From assembly GCF_023983475.1 (NCBI RefSeq), contig NZ_CP092712.1, forward strand, positions 1,550,001 through 1,614,000: a stretch of DNA of 64,000 nucleotides, given 5' to 3'. Both the position numbers and the translations under genes were made by a program. Source of the stretch: Aliivibrio fischeri ATCC 7744 = JCM 18803 = DSM 507. Its GTDB lineage: Bacteria > Pseudomonadota > Gammaproteobacteria > Enterobacterales > Vibrionaceae. Shown one piece after another: positions 18,223-26,978 of the stretch. The notes under the pieces are model-generated. The model saw only the letters and a list, made by a program, of their open reading frames with translations. It was not told the DNA's origin and did no database searches. Each line of letters begins with the position of its first letter. Within the stretch, counting starts at the first letter, position 1.

Positions 18223-19014
18223 ATGACTTCGGTTAACCATAAAGAAGGCAATACCGAGGAATACAGCTTCATCTATGGTGATGAAGCTGTTACCTATGAG
18301 GTGATCCGCAAAACTTTTTCTCTAGGGAAAAACGGCGAAGGCAAAAAAAAGAAAATCACCATTCGAGTTCACCCAGATTGCCGAGTGGCTGTTACTGCGC
18401 CTCAAGATGCTGAAAAATCAGCAATCAATGAGGCGGTCATGCAACGCGCTCAATGGATTTGGAATGCACTGGTCGAGTTTCGAACTCACTTAGAATATGT
18501 GCAAACCAAACACTACGTGAGCGGCGAGATGCAATTCTATCTAGGCCGCCGCTATGTGTTAAAAGTGGTTGAAGACCAAGATGCCATTTCCAACGTGAAG
18601 ATGGAACGAGGCAAGCTGTTAGTCACGCTCAACCGCTTTAACGAAGATAAGCCAAAGCTCGTTAAAGCACTGGTATCTGGTTGGTATGGCGTTAGTGCAG
18701 AGCGCGTGTTCCATGAACGTTTAGCTGAGCTTTTACCACAAGCAACGTGGGTAGAGGGCATCCCTTCATTCCGCATTATGCCGATGCAAAAACAGTGGGG
18801 AAGCTGCTCAGCCAAAGGCACGTTGATGCTCAACCCTCATCTGATCAAAGCGCCTAAAGAGTGCATTGATTACGTGATCTTACATGAGCTTTGCCACATT
18901 GCAGAATACAACCACAGCGAGCGTTTCTGGCGCTTATTAACCAGCGTGATGCCTAATTGGAAAGAAGTAAAAAGCAAGCTCGATGGTATGGCGGAGTTGT
19001 ATTTGAATGAATGA
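18223..19014 (+). CDS. YgjP-like (DUF45) zinc metallopeptidase
   Basis: 263 aa. The zinc-binding signature HELCHIAEYNHSERFW lies near residue 220 (HExxH plus a third histidine). Upstream, MQKQWGSCSAKGTLMLNP is typical of the YgjP/SprT-like M48-type family. No signal peptide, so cytoplasmic. The ATG follows the hsdR stop by 2 bp, so it is co-transcribed; the family is often found with type I restriction genes. Its role there is not established. Confidence 0.88.
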   Translation: MTSVNHKEGNTEEYSFIYGDEAVTYEVIRKTFSLGKNGEGKKKKITIRVHPDCRVAVTAPQDAEKSAINEAVMQRAQWIWNALVEFRTHLEYVQTKHYVSGEMQFYLGRRYVLKVVEDQDAISNVKMERGKLLVTLNRFNEDKPKLVKALVSGWYGVSAERVFHERLAELLPQATWVEGIPSFRIMPMQKQWGSCSAKGTLMLNPHLIKAPKECIDYVILHELCHIAEYNHSERFWRLLTSVMPNWKEVKSKLDGMAELYLNE

Positions 19015-19015
19015 A

Positions 19016-19044
19016 AAAAGAGCTACTTCATTGGTAGCTCTTTT
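19016..19044 (+). terminator. Terminator of the hsd-ygjP operon
   Basis: GAGCTAC and GTAGCTC form a stem around a 7-nt loop, flanked by A-run and T-run extensions, just after the metallopeptidase stop. The T-run makes it a good terminator on the plus strand; the A-run may make it work for the opposing gene too. Confidence 0.85.
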
Positions 19045-19052
19045 CTATTTAA

Positions 19053-19340
19053 TTATACACCAAATAAATAATTACAACTTTCCATATGATACTTATTTTC
19101 GTTTGCCAGTAATTCAGCAAGGTAGCTTTTCCGTTTATTCATATGAATTTTGGAAATAATTGCTTGCTTTTTATCTTCTCCAACTAAGCGGACAGCTTTT
19201 CTCACTGCAGCTCTATCTCTATAATTTAAATAGTAAATTTCAAAATTAATGAGTTGAATACTTTCATTAATACTCATCCCTCTTTTCTGCAATTGAGTAA
19301 GTATCTCTTTATCTAAAAATGTAAAATCAATAGAATTCAT
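19053..19340 (-). CDS. Hypothetical 95-aa protein
   Basis: Not recognised. A small, charged, mostly helical protein (INESIQLINFEIYYLNYRDRAAVRKAVRLV), without signal peptide or membrane segment. An AGAGG ribosome site precedes the ATG. It is the third of three minus-strand genes between the restriction island and the SEC-C gene; about 200 bp separates it from the 66-aa gene upstream. Confidence 0.6.
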   Translation of the reverse strand: MNSIDFTFLDKEILTQLQKRGMSINESIQLINFEIYYLNYRDRAAVRKAVRLVGEDKKQAIISKIHMNKRKSYLAELLANENKYHMESCNYLFGV

Positions 19341-19538
19341 GCTTTACCTCTATTAAAAACACTTCCTTGTGCGTGTCTATAGAGAGAAGAATAATGATTT
19401 AATGATAGGGGGCACATAGCATTCACAAATTAAATTACATTGTTTCGCCTATTTGAATAGAAAATAACTCGGTACATATAATAAACTAAAAATATACACT
19501 ATAGTTAAAACCTCATTTATCACACCATACTAAAAAAT

Positions 19539-19739
19539 TCATTCTATCGACTTCCATTTCCCTAACTCTTTTATAGCTAACCATTTATCACTAACATCAT
19601 AAATTTCAATACGCTCCGTACTCATTGGAGCCATTGATGATGAAGAGCGCTTCGCTGCTCCGAGGTTTTTCATAAAGATACTTTCACAATGTAGTAGCTC
19701 TTTTTTTGAATTAAAATATTTAACTTTGAACGCTGACAT
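19539..19739 (-). CDS. Hypothetical 66-aa protein
   Basis: Not recognised. It begins MSAFKVKYFNSKKELLHCES and ends DKWLAIKELGKWKSIE. A GAGGAA ribosome site lies directly upstream. It follows the 228-aa repeat protein by 41 bp and is likely in one operon with it. The region is AT-rich and accessory in character. Confidence 0.6.
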   Translation of the reverse strand: MSAFKVKYFNSKKELLHCESIFMKNLGAAKRSSSSMAPMSTERIEIYDVSDKWLAIKELGKWKSIE

Positions 19740-19780
19740 TATTATTCCTCAATTAAATTTAGTTCTGAACTAAAAATATA

Positions 19781-20467
19781 TTAATACTCATTTAATGATT
19801 TTCGAATCTGATTAAGCTCAACTCTTCTTTTGAATTCTGTAAACGGTATCAAATTAGTAATTTCATTCTTACGTTGCTCTAAACTTGCCTTTTGAACTAG
19901 GTATCTGGTTCTTTCTTCCGAACCAATATCTTTTGGCATAGGCCCAAGAGCCTTTAACGATCTGCGAACCTGGTTAAGTTCAACTTCTCTTTTGTATTCG
20001 CTAAACGGTATCAGATCGGTAAGTTCACTCTTACGTTGCTCTAAACTAGCCCTTTGAACTAAATTATTCGTAGGTTTAGCTCTGATTACAGAATGTATCT
20101 GCAGTGTATTCTCAAGTGACTTCTTATATTGTGTCGCAGTCATGCGAAGCTCAACTACACGTTTAGTTGTCGATAATGCTCGATACTGCTCTAAAGGAGC
20201 TGATTTACTACCACCTGTTGGTTGGACGTAATCCCCCATAAAATAGTTGGGTGGTAATGGACGCCCTAAACTCAGTAAAAGCACCCCTACTCCAGCTCCT
20301 CTTGGTTCATTTCCAATAGAGTTTTCTCGTTGCACACCTGAAATATAAGAATCTGACGTTCTGCGTGATATATCCGTTGTGTTATACCTTAAAGACTCAG
20401 AATCTTTTGTTGACGTGTTGCAACGTAAAAAAGAAAAAGCCTGAGTAGAGCTTTTTGTATAGTCCAT
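19781..20467 (-). CDS. Hypothetical 228-aa protein with 54-residue tandem repeats
   Basis: Not recognised. The N-terminal ~90 residues are Ser/Thr-rich with a short glycine-rich hydrophobic patch (GAGVGVLLLSLG). The C-terminal half has two repeats with a period of 54 residues: LVQRASLEQRKSELTDLIPF and LVQKASLEQRKNEITNLIPF, each followed by E-(Y/F)-KR-VELNQ(V/I)R(R/K)SL. A more diverged unit may precede them. The repeats look helical and charged. No signal peptide. It is the first gene of the three-gene minus-strand group. Confidence 0.6.
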   Translation of the reverse strand: MDYTKSSTQAFSFLRCNTSTKDSESLRYNTTDISRRTSDSYISGVQRENSIGNEPRGAGVGVLLLSLGRPLPPNYFMGDYVQPTGGSKSAPLEQYRALSTTKRVVELRMTATQYKKSLENTLQIHSVIRAKPTNNLVQRASLEQRKSELTDLIPFSEYKREVELNQVRRSLKALGPMPKDIGSEERTRYLVQKASLEQRKNEITNLIPFTEFKRRVELNQIRKSLNEY

Positions 20468-20587
20468 AAAATCTTACTCTTAACTAATAAACGCGTAATT
20501 TTAAGTTAGCACGAATAAAAATAAACCTATAGAATCAACAACCGCAACAAAAATAAACCACTCGTTCAAAAAATGAAAAATATTATA

Positions 20588-20620
20588 AACAGGCCTATTT
20601 TACAACTAGGCCTGTTTTCT
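20588..20620. terminator. Orphan terminator-like hairpin upstream of the SEC-C gene
   Basis: AACAGGCCTA and TAGGCCTGTT pair around a 9-nt loop, followed by TTCTTTT. It sits between divergent genes, where no annotated transcript ends. It could end a short unannotated RNA or be left from a gene displaced by the neighbouring accessory group. Confidence 0.5.
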
Positions 20621-20700
20621 TTTCTAATTACTTTATCCAATCCCATGTTGATGGTATAAAGTGCCTAAAATACTGTGTTCTAAATTTATAAGGCTCCAAG

Positions 20701-21033
20701 ATGTCTAAAATGTTCTTCAAAGGTCGTATCGAGACTCGTCAAAACCACGTTCTTTCTGGTTACAACACTAAGCGTGACGTTAAGTTAGGTACTGAAGAAG
20801 CGCCATTAACTCTAGTTGTTCAAACTGAAGAGCGTAAAATCGAAGTTGAAGCCCAAGTTGCTGAGCATAAATTGTTTGCTAGTATTGAAGTGAATGCAGA
20901 GAAAGAAGAAAATATTCTTGAGCTTGAAGGTGTATTAAATAAACCTAAAACGACTCGCTTTGAGAAAACACCTAACCGCAACGATCCTTGTTCTTGCGGT
21001 AGCGGTAAGAAATACAAAAAATGCTGTGCTTAA
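20701..21033 (+). CDS. PBPRA1643-family SWIM/SEC-C metal-binding protein
   Basis: 110 aa. It ends with a SEC-C zinc motif, RNDPCSCGSGKKYKKCCA (C-x-C then CC). The N-terminal half is small and beta-rich (FFKGRIETRQNHVLSGYNTKRD), as in the vibrio PBPRA1643 family. Function unknown; SEC-C tails usually bind zinc and mediate protein contacts. Confidence 0.85.
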   Translation: MSKMFFKGRIETRQNHVLSGYNTKRDVKLGTEEAPLTLVVQTEERKIEVEAQVAEHKLFASIEVNAEKEENILELEGVLNKPKTTRFEKTPNRNDPCSCGSGKKYKKCCA

Positions 21034-21079
21034 TAATTAATTAACTTTAAGTTACTTAATTAAATCTAAGCGCATTGCA

Positions 21080-21133
21080 AAAAAGAGCCTCTGTTTATCT
21101 GTTAGTAATAACAAACAACATGAGGCTCTTTTT
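21080..21133. terminator. Bidirectional terminator between the SEC-C gene and nagK
   Basis: AAAAAGAGCCTC and GAGGCTCTTTTT pair across a 30-nt loop between two convergent genes, giving T-tracts on both strands. The loop is long, but the 12-bp stem is perfect. Confidence 0.75.
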
Positions 21134-21140
21134 GTAGAAC

Positions 21141-22052
21141 TTAGTCTTTAATATTCAAGAATGCTGCACCACGTACACCACCAGAGTCACCGTGCTTCGC
21201 TTTAATAATACGAGGTACACGCGCTACAGATAAAAGGTGTTTTGGTAAACGCTTTGGTAGCTCTTCGTAAATTAATTCAAAGTTTGATAATCCACCACCA
21301 AGAGCGACAACGTGTGGGTCAAAACAAGTAAATAGATTCGCGAAACAGATTGCTAAAAGCTCCATAAAGCGATCAACATGTTCGACCGCATTCGCATCAC
21401 CTTCGGCATGAGCTTTAATGATATCAATCGCTTTCTTTTGCTCGCCATAGTAATGCGCATAAAGTAGCTCAAAGCCACGTCCAGAAAGATAACTATCTAA
21501 ACAACCTTTATTTCCACAACCACAACCCAGTAATGGTGCGTTCTCTCCTAGATGAAACCATGCATCAATAGGTAAACGTGAATGACCTAGTTCACCAGCT
21601 ACATGGCTGTAACCCGAGAAAGCTTGACCATCAAAAATTAAACCACCACCGAAGCCAGTTCCTAGAATTAGCCCCATGACTGATGGTGAATCTTTTAACT
21701 CTTCATCCCACGCTTCTGATAGTGCAAAACAATTAGCATCATTATCAATTTTTACTGAACGACCAATTTTTGCTTCTAAATCTTTACGTAAAAATTGCCC
21801 TTTTGCTGCAGGGACATTGCTTGTTAATAAAGCCCCTGTTTCAGCATCTTCCATTCCTGGAATACCTAAACCGACTTTACCTTCAACGCCAAACTCTGCA
21901 TCATACTTTGCAATCAATGATGCAATATCATCAACCAACAGTGAGTAATTTTCAGTTTGTGTTGGAATTCGCTCAGTTGCAACACGCTCAAGTTTTTCAT
22001 TAAACGCGCCGAACTCAATCTTAGTTCCACCCACATCAAAACCGTAGTACAT
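21141..22052 (-). CDS. nagK: N-acetyl-D-glucosamine kinase NagK (ROK family)
   Basis: 303 aa cytoplasmic kinase that converts GlcNAc to GlcNAc-6-phosphate. ATP-binding [11 protein letters not shown] lies at the N-terminus, the catalytic region has [13 protein letters not shown], and the zinc-binding ROK signature is GELGHSRLP followed by [17 protein letters not shown]. It resembles E. coli NagK in length and motifs. The RBS is AAGGA. It fits a marine organism using chitin-derived sugars or recycling cell wall. Confidence 0.94.
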   Translation of the reverse strand: MYYGFDVGGTKIEFGAFNEKLERVATERIPTQTENYSLLVDDIASLIAKYDAEFGVEGKVGLGIPGMEDAETGALLTSNVPAAKGQFLRKDLEAKIGRSVKIDNDANCFALSEAWDEELKDSPSVMGLILGTGFGGGLIFDGQAFSGYSHVAGELGHSRLPIDAWFHLGENAPLLGCGCGNKGCLDSYLSGRGFELLYAHYYGEQKKAIDIIKAHAEGDANAVEHVDRFMELLAICFANLFTCFDPHVVALGGGLSNFELIYEELPKRLPKHLLSVARVPRIIKAKHGDSGGVRGAAFLNIKD

Positions 22053-22177
22053 AAGGTATCCTTGTCCTAAACCATTCTAAATTTTCATGGTGTTATCTTA
22101 CCTAATTTTTAGCTATACAGACTGTGACCTATCCGATATTCGTCGGTTTTTAGTGTGAATTGAACCTCAAACTGGTA

Positions 22178-22921
22178 TTAGATTTCGTTATTTACTTTCA
22201 GATTTGTACGAAATTCAATCAAACGTTTTAAGCCCATGCCTCGTTCTGCACCTTTTACTGGGCGCTTACTATAAAGATAATGCTCTCGGAACAATTCAAA
22301 CCAGTGTTCTAAATGTCTTGCGTTCTGTTGTTCACCAAACAGATCAAGCACCATGCTGGCAACTTCTGCAGTAGCAAGCTGATGATCTTTTGAAGCTTTA
22401 CGCATAATGTAATTAGAAAGTTGTTCACTCTTAAAAGAAAGAACAGGTAACTGATGTAAATATGGGCTTTTACGATACATTCTTCCTGCTTCACGCCAGC
22501 TACCGTCTAATAAGATAAATAGTGGTGTTTTCCCTTCTTCCATAATCACTTCGTTACGCACTAATGACTTATCTTCAATTTGCTCTTCTGGGAAAACCAC
22601 AAAAGGCTGATAAGCTTCATTATTTAACAATGCTAACATTTCTTCACTTGGCTCAGAACGTGACCAAAGATAGGCGTGCGTTTCTGGGATCACATCAGCA
22701 ATTAATTTACCTGTATTACTTGGTTTTAATACCTCTGTATCAAACATAATAAGTAAGAAAGCAGCGTCTGATGTAGTTTCTGGTTGATATTCACAGATAC
22801 AGTGGTCTTTATGTACTTGGCAAAATTCACAGCGATTCACATTCGCCCCTCTTGCATTAAAAGGTTTAGAAGAACGAGCTAATCTTTCTTTATGTAACTG
22901 GTGAACTTTATGAATGCGCAT
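22178..22921 (-). CDS. tapT: tRNA-uridine aminocarboxypropyltransferase (DTW domain)
   Basis: 247 aa if started at 22921. DTW-domain enzyme that adds the 3-amino-3-carboxypropyl group to uridine in tRNA (acp3U47). An N-terminal zinc-type cluster (CEFCQVHKDHCICE) precedes LLIMFDTEVLKPSNTGKLI and the DTW-like signature LLDGSWREAGRMYRKSP. The reading frame extends to 23122, but that would run into the divergent hydroxylase gene; MRIHKVHQLHKERLAR at 22921 matches the E. coli TapT start region. A start at 22966 is also possible. Confidence 0.88.
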   Translation of the reverse strand: MRIHKVHQLHKERLARSSKPFNARGANVNRCEFCQVHKDHCICEYQPETTSDAAFLLIMFDTEVLKPSNTGKLIADVIPETHAYLWSRSEPSEEMLALLNNEAYQPFVVFPEEQIEDKSLVRNEVIMEEGKTPLFILLDGSWREAGRMYRKSPYLHQLPVLSFKSEQLSNYIMRKASKDHQLATAEVASMVLDLFGEQQNARHLEHWFELFREHYLYSKRPVKGAERGMGLKRLIEFRTNLKVNNEI

Positions 22922-23012
22922 GAACAACAACCAAGCAATTTTATTTATATGGAAAAAAAAGCGCATTTTACTTACAGTATGAGTAATAACAAGTTCTAAA
23001 GAGAAATTCCTA

Positions 23013-23816
23013 ATGGAAAATAATTGGATTGAATACAGTGACACGTTACGTTTTGGATTTTTTGTTACTGCTTTCATCATTTTTGCTTTAGCAGAATACA
23101 AATGGCCTCGCAAAGCGCTCACTCAAAATAAACGGTTCCGTTGGTTAAACAATATAGGCTTAATTTTTTTCAACAGTATCGTCCTTCGTCTAACCTTACC
23201 GTTATTAGCCGTTGATGCTGCTCTTATCGCAAATCAGGAGCAATTTGGTTTATTTAATTACCTCAATACGCCTACTTTCTTAACGATTCTCTTATCCATT
23301 TTATTATTGGATTGGTTAATTTATTGGCAGCATCGAGCGTTTCATCGCATTCCTTTACTGTGGCGATTACATCGAATGCATCACTCAGATCAAGATATTG
23401 ATGTTACAACGGGTACACGCTTTCATCCCATCGAAATTATTCTCTCTATGTTGATTAAAATCGCAGCGATAGGGTTACTTGGTATTCCGGTTGAAGCCGT
23501 CATTATTTTTGAAATTGTTTTGAATGTCAGTGCGATGTTTAATCACAGTAATTTATTTATTCCACGCACACTTGATCGGTACATTCGAGGGTTATTCGTT
23601 ACTCCAGATTTTCACCGAGTTCATCATTCAGTTCATATCTCTGAAATGCATAATAATTATGGCTTCTTTTTATCTATTTGGGACCGAATTGGAAATACTT
23701 ATTTAGTTAAGCCTATTGATGGACATCAAGATATGAAGATTGGCTTAGGATTTTTCAGAAAAGAAAGAGAACAACGCTTAGATAAAATGCTTACTCAACC
23801 CTTTAGAAAGAAATAA
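23013..23816 (+). CDS. Sterol desaturase / fatty acid hydroxylase family membrane protein
   Basis: 267 aa with several hydrophobic segments. The di-iron histidine clusters are HRAFH, HRMHH and HRVHH, spaced as in the FA_hydroxylase superfamily. It is an inner-membrane oxygen-dependent enzyme, probably acting on a lipid; the substrate is not evident. It is divergent from tapT with a short shared promoter region. Confidence 0.88.
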   Translation: MENNWIEYSDTLRFGFFVTAFIIFALAEYKWPRKALTQNKRFRWLNNIGLIFFNSIVLRLTLPLLAVDAALIANQEQFGLFNYLNTPTFLTILLSILLLDWLIYWQHRAFHRIPLLWRLHRMHHSDQDIDVTTGTRFHPIEIILSMLIKIAAIGLLGIPVEAVIIFEIVLNVSAMFNHSNLFIPRTLDRYIRGLFVTPDFHRVHHSVHISEMHNNYGFFLSIWDRIGNTYLVKPIDGHQDMKIGLGFFRKEREQRLDKMLTQPFRKK

Positions 23817-23819
23817 ACA

Positions 23820-23848
23820 AAAAAGGCGATCCGAAGATCGCCTTTTTT
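23820..23848. terminator. Terminator between the hydroxylase gene and abgT
   Basis: GGCGATC and GATCGCC form a perfect stem around a CGAA tetraloop with A-run before and T-run after, so it can serve both convergent genes. Confidence 0.92.
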
Positions 23849-23888
23849 ATTTATAGATTATGTATTTCTAGCTAAATTTCTATATTGA

Positions 23889-25481
23889 TTATGGTGTATA
23901 GAACGTAGCAGCACCAGGACCAACTGGTAGACCAAATACAAATACCCACACGTAAAACAGAATACTCCAACCAAACATAAAGCAGATTGAATATGGCAGC
24001 ATAGTTGCAATCAGCGTACCGATACCTAGATTCTTCATGTAACGTGTTGCTACGGCAAGAATAAGACCAAAGTAGCTCATCATTGGTGTAATGATGTTCG
24101 TCGTTGAATCACCAATACGATATGCCGCTTGAATTGTTTCAGGCGCATAACCTACTAGCATTAACATTGGAACGAAGATTGGTGCGGTTACTGCCCATTG
24201 TGCAGACGCTGAACCGATCATTAAGTTAATGAAGCCACACATTAAAATAAATGCGAAGAACAACATTGGTCCAGTAAGGCCTACATCTTGTAGAAAACTC
24301 GCCCCACCAACCGCAATCACTTGACCAAAGTTAGTCCACTTAAAGAAAGCAACAAACTGCGCAGCAAAGAATACAAGAACAATGTACATACCCATTGACG
24401 ACATTGATGTAGCCATTGCATTGATGACATCGCGATCATTCTTCATTGAACCTGTCACTTTACCGTAAACAAAGCCTGGAATAGCAAAGAATACAAAAAT
24501 AAAGGCAACGATACTCTTAAGGAATGGTGAACCAGCGACGGTACCAGTTTCTGAACGTAAAACACCATCTTCAGGAACAATTGTCCATGCAAGTAATGCA
24601 CTCACAGCGAGAACAGCGATACCTGCTAGTTTAAGACCTTTCTTTTCAACATCCGTTAGTTTACCCATCGAATCATTAGATAGATCTTCAGATGCTTCTT
24701 CATCATTGTATTTACCCAGTTTCGGCTCAACAATTTTCTCTGTTACAAATGCACCAGTGATAGCAATGAAGAAAGTAGAAACAAACATGAAGTACCAGTT
24801 TGCTTCAGGACCAACAGTATACGTTGGGTCAATCATTTGCGCTGCTGTTTCAGTAATACCTGAAAGCAGTGGATCAACCGTACCAATAAGAAGGTTTGCA
24901 GAATAACCACCAGATACACCCGCAAACGCTGCAGCAAGACCGGCTAATGGGTGACGACCCAATGAGTGGAAAAGCATAGCTGCAAGAGGAATAAGTACAA
25001 CATAACCAAGCTCTGATGCTGTATTTGAAATAATACCAGCAAAAACAACGGTTACAGTAACCATACGCTTAGATGCACCCATTACCATGCCACGCATTGC
25101 TGCTGATAATAGACCTGAATGTTCTGCAATAGCAACACCAAGCATCGCTACAAGTACGGTACCTAATGGAGCAAAACCAACAAAGTTTTTCACTAAGTTA
25201 GTTACGATTAATTGTAAACCTTCTGCATTAAACAAGCTTACTACGTGGATCATTCCATCAGCTGCGCGCCCTTTCGCTCCTTCTGGACGAGGGTCCATAA
25301 CTGATAGCTCAAAATAACCTGCGATACCGGATAAAACGAGAATGGCCACACAAAAGATTGCGAAAAGAGTAATTGGGTGTGGTAGTAAGTTTCCTAGGTA
25401 TTCAACAGAATCAAGAAAGCGAGTGAATAAAGGCCTTTTAGGCTGTTGTTGGTTTTGTTGTTGTGATGCAGACGAACTCAT
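23889..25481 (-). CDS. abgT: AbgT-family transporter
   Basis: 530 aa inner-membrane protein with about a dozen hydrophobic segments. The N-terminus (FLDSVEYLGNLLPHPITLF) and the conserved pairs GVSGGYSANLLIGTVDPLLSG and RIGDSTTNIITPMMSY are typical of the AbgT family, known for p-aminobenzoyl-glutamate uptake in E. coli and drug efflux (MtrF) in Neisseria. The substrate here is open. The RBS is AAGGAG. Confidence 0.92.
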   Translation of the reverse strand: MSSSASQQQNQQQPKRPLFTRFLDSVEYLGNLLPHPITLFAIFCVAILVLSGIAGYFELSVMDPRPEGAKGRAADGMIHVVSLFNAEGLQLIVTNLVKNFVGFAPLGTVLVAMLGVAIAEHSGLLSAAMRGMVMGASKRMVTVTVVFAGIISNTASELGYVVLIPLAAMLFHSLGRHPLAGLAAAFAGVSGGYSANLLIGTVDPLLSGITETAAQMIDPTYTVGPEANWYFMFVSTFFIAITGAFVTEKIVEPKLGKYNDEEASEDLSNDSMGKLTDVEKKGLKLAGIAVLAVSALLAWTIVPEDGVLRSETGTVAGSPFLKSIVAFIFVFFAIPGFVYGKVTGSMKNDRDVINAMATSMSSMGMYIVLVFFAAQFVAFFKWTNFGQVIAVGGASFLQDVGLTGPMLFFAFILMCGFINLMIGSASAQWAVTAPIFVPMLMLVGYAPETIQAAYRIGDSTTNIITPMMSYFGLILAVATRYMKNLGIGTLIATMLPYSICFMFGWSILFYVWVFVFGLPVGPGAATFYTP

Positions 25482-25839
25482 CTGTAACTCCTTGTTTTTG
25501 ACCTACCTTAAACAAATCATATTAAACGTTAGAAACAATGAACAATATTGTGTGATTTAGTTAAAAGTAAGTACATCCAAAATTCACAGAAAGGTTACTT
25601 GATTGTTACAACCATTAAAAGAGCAAAATGTCACAAAGTATTTCAAATGTAGTTAATTTGACCAGTTTAACATCACAAAACAAAACTTTTGATTAACAAC
25701 TAATCAGTTTGTTTCACATAAAAGTCGAGATAAAAAATGAGAAAGTACTATAATTAGCTTTCAATATTCTCTATTTTGATGTTAATTCCCGTGAAATTCA
25801 TTCAAAATAGTTATCTGCATTTTTTTATATAGGCTTGTT
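25482..25839. other. Intergenic region abgT / NlpC-P60 gene
   Basis: 358 bp of AT-rich sequence between divergent genes. It must hold both promoters, but I see no motif strong enough to place them, and no ORF, repeat or hairpin of note. Confidence 0.6.
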
Positions 25840-26319
25840 ATGTTTCGTCACCTTTTCGCTATATTTACTGTTGTTGGCTTATTGGGGTGCTCATCAACTC
25901 CTCCAGTAGCAGAGTTATCAAAGCAAGAGATCACCACTCAACATCCACAGCTCTCATCATCAGATGCTTATCAAGATTATTTTTATCAATGGCAAGGCGT
26001 TCCGTATAAATACGGGGGGGCTTCTATGAATGGTGTTGATTGTTCCGCATTTACTCAAAACGCATTTGATGTTTTACATCGTTTATCACTGCCAAGAACA
26101 ACAGAATATCAAGCAACTTCTGGCACTCAAATCGCATTAGCTAATGCTAAAAAAGGCGATTTAATCTTTTTTAAAACCAGTGTAAAAGTAAGGCATGTTG
26201 GTGTTTATATTGGAAATAGAGAATTTATGCATGCATCAACATCCAAAGGCGTGATTATCTCTAGCTTAGATAATCCTTATTGGAAAAAAGCATTCTGGCA
26301 AGTTCGAAGAGTGTTATAA
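25840..26319 (+). CDS. NlpC/P60 family lipoprotein (peptidoglycan endopeptidase)
   Basis: 159 aa. The lipobox LLGC places the lipidated cysteine at residue 17. The NlpC/P60 domain shows the catalytic cysteine in GVDCSAF, histidine in VRHVGVYIG and the third polar residue (H) in EFMHAST. Similar in size and layout to Spr/MepS and NlpC, which cut peptide cross-links in the periplasm. Confidence 0.92.
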   Translation: MFRHLFAIFTVVGLLGCSSTPPVAELSKQEITTQHPQLSSSDAYQDYFYQWQGVPYKYGGASMNGVDCSAFTQNAFDVLHRLSLPRTTEYQATSGTQIALANAKKGDLIFFKTSVKVRHVGVYIGNREFMHASTSKGVIISSLDNPYWKKAFWQVRRVL

Positions 26320-26325
26320 ACAAAA

Positions 26326-26359
26326 AAGCTAAGTGAAATACCCCTACTTCACTTAGCTT
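26326..26359. terminator. Terminator between convergent NlpC/P60 and DUF3802 genes
   Basis: AGCTAAGTGAA pairs with TTCACTTAGCT across a 10-nt loop. The A-run on the left gives a strong T-tract on the minus strand, so it mainly serves the DUF3802 gene. Confidence 0.8.
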
Positions 26360-26386
26360 CACGATTTTTGTTCTTTATGGTATGAA

Positions 26387-26722
26387 TTACTTAAATGCGC
26401 TATCAAATAAGTTTTTAATTAGACCAATATAATCATCTAAAAACATTACTTGTTCATTTGTCGCTTTTTGAACCCATTCTCCAGCTAATACTTCCCCTAA
26501 GTCATCAACAACGGCATCAGCTTCTCTTAGCAGTGTAAATCTAACATCAGGATCCAGTTCAGGATTTTGCTGAAAAACGACCATCAAATTTGAAGCAACA
26601 AGATCATTAACGATATCTTCAACCGTCTCTTCTCCTGTATCACCTTGTTGGTTTGCAAAAATTGAAAGGTGTTCAGTCAAATATTCAATTAATGCGTGGT
26701 ATCCATCAGTGTTGACAATCAT
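26387..26722 (-). CDS. DUF3802 family protein
   Basis: 111 aa from the ATG at 26722 (MIVNTDGYHALIEYLTEHLS). An upstream start at 26788 is in frame but adds a non-conserved stretch. Acidic helical protein with the conserved-looking segments ETVEDIVNDLVASNLM and FLDDYIGLIKNLFDSAFK. Function unknown; the family is widespread in Vibrionaceae and Shewanella. Confidence 0.8.
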   Translation of the reverse strand: MIVNTDGYHALIEYLTEHLSIFANQQGDTGEETVEDIVNDLVASNLMVVFQQNPELDPDVRFTLLREADAVVDDLGEVLAGEWVQKATNEQVMFLDDYIGLIKNLFDSAFK

Positions 26723-26978
26723 ATTCTGTCCATTTAGTTGTAATTTATTATTAACTAACCAGTAATTTATCAAAATTGAGATTGACACTCAAACGCTTTC
26801 CATTAAGCTTGACAGATAGATCAACTCTTTAATTGATTTACTTCACGCTTATTACCTCCTTTTTACGAATTGCTTATAAGCTTTTCACATTGAGGTATTT
26901 TTTAGTCTTACCTCACAGATATTTATCTCAAATATACTATGCTTAGTGTCTGTTTATCAGATATTGTGAGGTAATATT

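Noticed and set aside
22922-23122. Longer N-terminus of the DTW protein
   Set aside because: It would overlap the divergent hydroxylase gene, and the extra residues do not resemble TapT.
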